Positions 42,101-51,100 of a DNA stretch of 64,000 nt are shown piece after piece. The notes below the pieces were generated by a model. That model was not told the DNA's origin. It was given only the letters and a program-made list of their open reading frames with translations, and searched no databases. A program made the position numbers and the translations under genes. Positions within the stretch are counted from its first letter, which is position 1, and every line of letters starts with the position of its first letter. The DNA lies in the NCBI RefSeq assembly GCF_028583425.1, contig NC_072791.1, positions 34,665,368 through 34,729,367 on the forward strand. Direction: 5' to 3'. This DNA is from Eublepharis macularius (lineage: Eukaryota > Chordata > Lepidosauria > Squamata > Eublepharidae).

Positions 42101-45100
42101 TTCTGGCTTGTAACCAATAGACATGGGCACAAATTGGAATACGAAGCAAATTTCGTCACAAAACGGGCCATTTCGTGTGTTGTGAAACCGCGTTTTGTGG
42201 GGCCACAGTTATCACAAAATTATCACAAAATTCACAACTTTTTGGCCTGTTTCGTTAGCTTCATGAACGATTCATAATTACAGACAGGCTGGTGCCGATC
42301 CACTGATTCCCTAGGCAACAATGGGCCCAGACCTTTTGTTCTCAATGGAAACCCCAATCATAGCCCACTTACTCTTGATTGGCAGCTTTCCTAGCCATCT
42401 GGAGAGCTTCCATTCTTCCCTGTACAGCCAAGAGCTGGGGGTCAATCCCCTAGGCAACCAAGGAGGTGGGCCTTCCATAGCCATGAGCACACCAATCTTA
42501 CCCCTCCAAACCCTGTTAGGCAGGTCTGTCAGCCAACCATAGACCTCCTGTTCTGCTCTATGCCAGTGTTTTTTTTTTATAAAAGGCACCTCTCTGCCCC
42601 GTGTTTCAGTCCCTGTAGACAGAGGGAGAGGGAGGAGGAGGAGGACCTGTTGCTGGGATTGGAGTGAGTGTGTGGGGAAGGATTTGGGATTGTGCTTTTG
42701 GCTGCTGCTGCTTTAAAGAGACTGAAAGAAGCCTCTCATTTCCAGTTCTTGGCCTTGCTGTGGGAAGGTCTTTGGGTGAGGGTGCCTTTTTTCCTCCACC
42801 CCATCCCACCCTAGTCTCAGGCCTTAGCCTGGCTCTGGGGCCTAGGCCTCCCCCTTTTTTAGTTTGCTTGTCTTTGTTTCTTCTCAATTCTTTCTCTGCT
42901 GTTTTGAGGGCTCACTCTTGCTGTTTCCTTTGGTTTTGGTTTAGGGCTTCTCCCCCCAAGCACAGTCTCAGGGCCACTGCCTGGCTCTGGTGCCCAGCTG
43001 TGAGGGGGGTCCTCCCCTGAGGACCTATTTCTGTGCACTTGTTTGGTGTAACTCGCTCTTGTTTTGTGTACCCACTGTGTGCATCTCATTTTTATTTTGA
43101 TCACCTGTGCCATTTGGCCAGGTGTCTGTGTGGCGGATTAGTGTTCTCCCCCCCCACCCCAGTCTCAGGGCCACTGCCTGGCTCTGGGGCCAAGCTTGGT
43201 GTGGGTTCCTCAACTGAGGTCTCACTCACACTGTCTTTTATTTTCTTTTAATTTGAGCACCTGTGCTGCCTGGCCAGGTGTCTGTGCGGCGTATTAGGGC
43301 TCCCCCACCCAGTGTCAGGGCCACTGCCTGACTCTGGGGCCAAGCTTGGTGTGGGTTCCTCACCTGAGGTCCTGAGTCCTTTTCTGTTTGCTTTCTCTCT
43401 CTTGCTTGCTGTGCACCTGTTCGGCTCAGCTGACTCTTGTTTTGTGCACCCACTGTGTGCATCTCATTTTTATTCTGAGCACCTCTCCCACCTGGGCAGG
43501 TGTGTCTGTTGTGTTTAGGGGCTCTCTCCCCAAGGCCAATCCCAGGGCCACTGCCTGTCCCTTGGGCACAGCCTTGTGTGGTTTCGTTGCCTGAGGGTGG
43601 AAACTCCTCAAAGTTATCTTGCTTCTTTTGCTTCCAACTTAATTTTTGTGTGGAGCACTATGAGGCATGGAATGAAGGACAAGGGTGGTCATGGGGGGAG
43701 GAAGTGCACAGCTTGTCCTGGTTGCCCATTGGAGCCCAGCAATACTGGGGGGGGGGAGGTCTCAGGAGCACCAGAGGCTCCAAATGCAGTAGATCTCACT
43801 GCAGGGGCAGTGGAAGAGGCAGAACATGTCTCACCGCTGGCGGGAGTGGAACTGGATATCCTCAAAATTTTTGAGGAAGATGACGAGGGGGAATCTCAGG
43901 AGGAATGATGGGGTTTGGAGGAGAAACCCAGCTCCTCCAAATCCCAAACTCTTGGGACTGTCCCTGCCTGCAGTCTGCCCCTCACTCCATCTTCCCAGCC
44001 CCACGCCACACCACGGCTGGTAATCCTTTGTCCTCCTCCTGACTCGCCAACTCCCGGTCACTGTTTTGGTCAGGCACTGTGGTAGCACTTCTAGCCCCTT
44101 CCCAATGACCCCTGTGCTTTGTGGTGCCGTTCCTGTGATGCCCTGGTGCATAGGGGCTGTAATCCCAAGCACCTGTAATCAACCGTCCTCTGCTTGTATC
44201 TGCAGAGGTACCACCTGAGTCTGCTGCCTCCAGAGCAACGCAAGTCATCTAGTGGCCGGAAGAGGACAGCTCCTGATCAGAAAGGGTCACAGGAGTCCAC
44301 TCAGAGCAAGAAGCCTTGCTCCAAGGGTACTGTGGTTGGGAGTGGAACGTCCAGTCAAGCTACCTTGCAGGAGATTGTCCCCTTGGGGTCAGGGACAGTG
44401 CCTCTCAAAAGAGTCAGGAGAGGGCTCAGGATGTGGGCACTCGTGTGCTGGCGGAGACTATTGCCCTGGAAGGACTCCCTTTGTCTATCGTGGACAGTGT
44501 GGGCTTTCGGAGGCTGCTGCATCATTTTGCCCCCTGGTTCATAATGCCGTTGCAGCGGATCATTGGCTGGCAAGTCATTCCTGCCTTCTACTGCAGTGTG
44601 GGAGACATGGTTGCTCAGGAGCTGTCACGTGCCAAAGGTCATATCATGCACTTCACAGCAGATATGTGGAGCGGCTGCCATCATGGCTACCTTGCCCTCA
44701 CTGTCCATTGGTGGCCACCAGAGGACCTCCACTGCGCCAGGGAAACACCAGGGGCCCGGGGTGAGGTGCTCCCTTGCAGCCAAGGTACAGAGTGGTTATG
44801 CTCCAGGCACAGGGGATGGATGATTATCACATGGGGAGGAACATCGCCGCCACAATCACGGCTAGGCTGAGGGAATGGGCGCCCGGGGGAGATTTTGTCC
44901 ATGGCATCATGGTCACCGAAGTAGGAAGCAATATGCTGGCAGCCCTGAGAGAGGCATCTCTCAATGGCCTTGTCTGTCTGGTGCATAAGCTGCACCTGAT
45001 CATGGTGGATGCTCTTGGGCTAGGCAGCAAGGTCAAGGCCACATGGGACCAGGCAACGTTGTCCATGCGTGACCTGTTGGACAGTTGCTGGCATCTGGCT

Positions 45101-48100
45101 TCTCACTTCTCCTTCAGTGTGAAGTCTTTGCATGAGCTGCTCCAGAGGCAGGGGGAGGAGGGTGATCCCAAGCACTACCTCTACCAGGACATGCCCACCC
45201 GCTGGAACTCCACCTATGACAGGGTTAGTCATCTGGTGGAGCAAAAAAATCCAGTCCAGGACATCATGTCATCCATGGCTATTATGTGGGAAGGAGATGA
45301 GGTCAGCATCAGCTATGCAGACTGATTGGCCCTCTCCCAGATGGTCTGTGTCCTTAAGTCCTTTAAGGACGCCACTGAGCTCCTACGCTTGTACCAGTCC
45401 AGTCTGGAACAGGACATCCCCCTGATCTACGGGCTGGATCAAGTGCTGGTCGACAAGCTGGCGAATGAGGAAGATCTTGCCCCCAGGGTTAGGGACTTGG
45501 TCAGGAGATTGCAGGTGGGCATAGCTGCCCGCTTGCATCCTCTCTGCCAGGAGCAGCCATAGAGACTGGCCTGCATACGTGACTCCCGGATAAAGAGCAG
45601 CATCACCATGCAGGACAGCCAGCTGCAGGACTGGAAGAAGGTCCTGCGCAGAGCAGTGCACAGGTACCAGGCACACAAAGCGGGACGGAGGGTTGAGGGG
45701 GTGGGGGTGGGGTGGAGGAAGAGCGGGAGGCTATAAACGAGCTGGGGGTCCCGAGCCATGAGAGCCCTCCCAACAGGGACCTCTGGTCATATGCGGTGGG
45801 CTGTGCAGTTGACGCCAGCAGGGTTGGTGCATCTGTCAGGGCAGAGGACTCGGTGGGAGTCATGGTGCGAGAGTACCTTACCGAACCCACTGAGCCCCCA
45901 CCCCACACTAACCCCCTGGAGTACTGGGCACGAAAATCTGCCATCTGGCCAGACCTCTCCATCGTGGCTACTAACATCCTCTCCTGCCTCCCACCAGTGT
46001 CCAGATCAAGTGGGTATTCTCCCACCTGGGAGACCTTCTCTGTCTCTGCATGTCTGCACCTGGACCTGGTGTAATGTTGTCTTTTATAAGTTGTCTTTTA
46101 TTTTTTATATGTTTTATGTTTATGTTTATATGTTTATTTTTTATATGTTTTATATGTTGTCTTTTACTATTTCCACCCTGAGCCTGCTGATGCGGGGAGG
46201 GCAGAATATAAATAAAATAAATAAATAAACCTCCCCCTGCTTGGGTACCCCACCCTGGACCTGGACTTTTCTGGGCCCTGAGCCACCCCGGATCAATGTT
46301 TGTCCGCCCGCCTGCCACTAGGCTCCAGGGAAAAGCTTCCTCCTGTGCTCCTGTTGCGAAGGCTCAGTCGCTCTCTTCTTTTTGTTTTATATACTCCTTC
46401 ACTCTTGTTTTCTGCCATTTTCCTGCATGGGAAGATGTCTGAGTTCTACTGCTGAATTGTTGGGGGGCTCTGGGTCAAAGCTGAGTGGGCACCTCCACCG
46501 GAGGGATCACAGGACAACCATTTTGTTTGTGTTCCTCCTTACTATTGCTTTGAGCACCTGTCCCTGTGCGCTCCTGGGCACCAATCTCGGGGCCACCACC
46601 TGGCTCTAGGGCCAAGCTGAGTGTGGGCTCCTCCCCTGGAGGCTCACACAAAACAAACTTTTGTTTGTGTTCCTCCTTACTCTTTCTTTGAGCACCTGTC
46701 TCTTTGAGCACCTGTCTGTGTACTCTTGGGTGCCAGTCTCAGGGCTACTGCCTGGCTCTGGGGCCAAGCTGAGTGGGATCCTCGCTCAAGAGCTCACAGG
46801 ACTGATATTCTTTCTTGGAGCACCTATCCTGAATTGTAAGGGGTCTGTGGGTTATGTCTCTCCTGTGCCAAAAGTAAAGTGGTCCACCATCAGGCTCTGT
46901 CTGGGCCACTCACACATCCTTGAGGGGGAAGGCCGTGTCAGTTGGTCTGTAGCACTGTCAAATATCTCCTCACTGGGTGGGGGGCTGTTTCAATTGTGTG
47001 CTGCAGTAGGTACTGCCGCAAACCAAAGAGTAGGAGGCATCCATCAATGCCAACCCTAACTGGTGGGTTTTACTGGTGGGAGGCGGAGTCTTATTTTGAA
47101 CACTAGTCCCTCTTGAGAGGGTGTGGAGGGCATCCATTGGTACCGCCATATCCAGACGGTGGCTTGTGTGGGTGCTGGCAGCCATGACTCCTCAGCACGG
47201 GGGACGGGCTTAGCTCAGCTATGCTGCCCTGCTGTCTCCATGCAGAGGACTGTCTCCTCCCCTCCCTGACACAGGATAGGGGTTCTGCCAGTGCCGCCAA
47301 GTTCAGCAGGTGGATTCTGTAGACCCCTGTTGGTCTGTAGCAGGGGGGAAGGGCATAGTTCACCTGTGCTGCCCTGCGGTCTCCATGCAGAGGCCTTATT
47401 TTGAGAACCTGTGCTACTTGGAAAGATGTGACCAGCAGGCATGATTCCGTTGCGTGACTCTGCTGTCCTGGGGTGAGGGAGACATCCTCTCCTCAGGCAT
47501 TTAGAATTTCCTCCTCGCAAGGGAAGTGCTGTCATGTATGGCGAGAGGGTTCTCTCGGAAGCTGCCACTCCTTTGCATGGGCACGTGTGCTGGGGCATGT
47601 ACTGCATGCGCTGCTCTATCCTAGAGACTGTCTCTTCCCCTCCCTGGGCATGTAGAATTCCCTCCCCACAAGGGGGAGGCATCTGTCCATCAGCTCCACC
47701 TTCCCATGCACATCCCAGGGTGAGGGAGATGCCCCCCGGCATTTAGAATATCTTCCCCCCAAGGGGAGTGCTGCCACGTACGGTAAATGGGTTCTCTCGG
47801 AAGCTGCCTCTCTTGCAGGGGCATGTGTGCTGGGGCATGTACTGCATGCGCTGCTCTGTCCTGGGGACTCTCTGCCTCTCTCTGGGCATGCAGAGTTTCC
47901 TCCCTCCAAGAGGGAGGCATCCGTCTGTCTGTCCCACCCTCCCATGTACGTCCCGGGGTGAGGGAGACGGCCCCCCAGGTATGTAGAATTTCCTTCCCCG
48001 AAGGGGGAGGCGTCCATCCGTCCATCCGTGCTGTCCTGCCACGTCTGGCAGGTGGGTTCTCATCTACCACCACCAGTCCTCCTCAGAATGAGGGCTGGGC

Positions 48101-51100
48101 ATTTTTTTAATCCTCGAAGCTTTTCCCCCAATAAATGTGGGACGGTATCCATAGGTGCCACCATGTCCTTAAGGTGGGTTCTGCAAACAGGCAGCGGGCA
48201 AGAGTCCGTCCGTCCGTCCGATCAGAGTACCATCCCTCCAACCTCTGTCCATTCAGTGCTGCCATGTCCAGTTGGTGGGTTTCAGCAGTGGTCGTCCCCA
48301 AAAACGGGACTTATAAAATCCACATGCTAGATGTGGTGTGCGCCCTTTAGGGCCCAAGGGGGTGCTTCAGGCCACTCCCCAAGCCCGTGGGTGGGGGAGA
48401 ACGCTCCTGTAAGAGTGAGTCTTAGAGTAACCTTCCCCCAAGAGAGGGAGACATTCGTCCATCCATCCATTTTCTGCCACCACGTACAGCGAATACAGAC
48501 TAACACAGCTAACTCCTCTGGATCTCCCCCCAAAGAGGGGGAGGCATCTGTCACTGCCACCATATCTGGCAGTCATGATATGGTGGGCACCCCTTAGGGT
48601 ACAAGGGAGTGCGGCCCACCCCCACTCCCAAGCCCGTTGCCCACGGGGGGCAGAAGGGAGCCAGTTGGCTTCACTGACTGCCTCTCGGGCCCGTGAGGAG
48701 GGGCGGCCGCCAAGAGAACCCACATGCCATATTTGGGGGCTGCCTCTTAGGGCACAAGGGGGTGCAGGCCACCCCCACTTCCAAGCCCTTTGCCCATGGG
48801 GGGTAGAAGGGAGGCTTACCGTCTCTCGGGTCCACGAGGAGGGGCGGCCACCAACAAAACCCACACACCGTCTCTGGTACGCACCCATTAAGGCACATCT
48901 CAAGATGAATGGCAGGGTTTTGGAGAAACATCCAGCTTGTCCTCCACATCCCAAACTCTTGGGACTATCCCTGCCTGCTGTCCACCCCTCACTCCATCTT
49001 CTCAGCCCAGCTCCACACCATGGCCGGTGTCCTCCTTTGATCCAGCAACTCCCAGTCCCCATTTCAGTCATGCATTCTGGCAGCACTTCCATTCCCACCC
49101 TTCCCGTGGACCTTCCCGATCAATGTATTGCAAACTGGGAGGGTGGGTGGAGGAGAGCCTGCTGAAGTCTCCCTGCGAGTTTGGCATCTCTGGGTATGAA
49201 GGGGGCCGTTGAAATGCCCTGGGTTCTGACAAATCACGAAACTAACTAATCGTTTCAGCACACGTGTTAATTTCGTGAAATTTCATGATTCATAGATCGC
49301 GACGAAACACGAAACTCTTGTTTCGGGCTTTTTCCGTTTCTTGCCCATGTCTAGTAACCAACAGTTTTGCTATTGCATTCAGCTGAAACTCTTATTATGT
49401 CTTTCCCTCTAATGTTTGGAATTAAATTATTCCTATGCTTTGGAAAACTTATTGATATTTTGTATTAAAAAGCACCGAGTCATTACTGACCCATGGGGGG
49501 GATGTCGCATCACAACATTTTCTTGGCAGACTTTTTTTACGGGGTGGTTTACCATTTCCTTCCCCAGTCATCTACACTTTACCCCCAGGAAACTGGGTAC
49601 TCATTTTACCGACCTTGGAAGGATGGAAGGCTGAGTCAACCTTGAGCCGGCTACCTGAACCCAGCTTCCACCAGGATCAAACTGAGGTCATGAGCAGAGA
49701 TTGGACTGCAGTACTGCAGCTTACCACTCTGCGTCACGGGGCTCATGGTTTTGTATTAAGCAGCATTGAAAAATCCTGTATGTTAAACATTTATGGGGGA
49801 AAAATTCACCTAGTCTGGGAGGCTATACTCTGGATTTTTGGAAATCACAAGTCTCAACTAAATTCTTATTTGCAGAAACTTAAAATCTCTGATGTGAAGC
49901 ATGGTCAAATCCACTGATAAGCAGTGGTTTAAAGTTAAAACAAAAACTGAAGGTTTGGTATTTTCCCCCATTGCCATTTGTAAAGAAACAATATTTGTGA
50001 AAAGTTTGGCCTTCCTAGATTGTCTGGAAAATTATCAAAGTTATACAGGTCAGTCTGAGCAGCAGTTTTTGTCATAAAATGCAGATTAAAGAGATTTCAC
50101 TTAAATGCCCAACGTTATAGAGATAATATTCTGAAGTTGCGACTTCTACAATTAGATAGTAGAGAAAACTATACAGCAAGGTAAAATACACAGTACAGAC
50201 TAGACAGATGAGGAAGGAGGAATCTGCATGCTGGTTTATCTTAAAGATCATGGTGAAAATAAATGGAGAGCATGTACAAGCAGTCTGATCTTTCCTGTCC
50301 CTTACCGTTCCAAGCCTGACATATCTCCCTGAAGCACTGGTCATTGGACGGGCAGTATGAGCTGTTCTTGGAGTCTTTATGGCCTGTTCAATAGTACCTG
50401 GTCGTCCACTTTGTGTGCTGGGTCGCACAAATCCTGTAACAGGTCTCCCCGACTGAGTCACTGGTCTGAAATGATACACAGATTCAAAGACACTACTGCT
50501 AAATTGAAGTGCGCTACTGGTATAACAAAGAAAGCTTATGTGCCAAAGCCTGAAATTTTAAAATATACGCCTGCTTGTTTGCATGTGCATGCACTAAATA
50601 TATCTATATTCAGCTTTTGTAATCCATGCCCGGGGTGGGGGTGGGGGGGTTGGTTTGCATAAAACAGAGTATGCAATTAAATAGATACTAGCCATGAAAC
50701 AATGGCTTGGGTCCTTGGACGCTGTTTGCCTCATGCTTATCTCTGGCCACTGCAGAGGCTTTCCACTAGTGCCTCTAACAGTTCAGTGTGTGCAAGGGCT
50801 CCTTGTTAAACACTGATCTTGAGCTAAAGCCTTCACAGTGGCTGGAGAGAAACATGAGGGGAATAATGCCTTAGTATCCAAGCCAGTGTATCTCAGGTCT
50901 ACATTGAGAGGGAACCTATACTGCCCAACACCTATTGCTTCCCTATTCTTCAAATATTTATGGACTAAAAAAAGAGAATTATTTCTTATTCAGATACTCC
51001 TAGTGCAATCCTAAGGACATTTTTCTGGAGTAAACCCCATTGAATAACTTAGGAATTCCAGGGAGACCAACTTAGGATTCCTCCCTTCATCAGTGATTTT

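Larger units (their letters stand above)
42118..49353 (+). mobile_element. 7.2-kb hAT transposon, decayed, 8-bp TSD
   Basis: Starts tagacatgggcacaaa and ends tgcccatgtcta, inverted copies of each other. Both sides carry the identical 8-mer gtaaccaa (42110-42117 and 49354-49361), the hallmark of hAT insertion. Inside is a decayed hAT transposase (about 44200-46060). GC-rich arrays of short direct repeats lie on both sides (42960-43600 and 46560-48870), and an L2 3' end is nested at 46075-46229. The element is much more GC-rich than the surrounding TTC8 intron. Its size is large for hAT elements, mostly because of the repeat arrays. Confidence 0.92.

Noticed and set aside
42960..43600. CRISPR-like or satellite array
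   Set aside because: Units are long, diverged and irregularly spaced, in a eukaryotic transposon; no short identical repeats with unique spacers.
47215..48073. Overlapping minus-strand ORFs of 106-175 codons
   Set aside because: They follow the 240-bp tandem array in several frames at once, which a real gene would not do.
48367..49098. 243-codon minus-strand ORF in the hAT region
   Set aside because: It runs antisense through GC-rich direct repeats, and its protein is itself repetitive with no recognised domain. Best explained by base composition.
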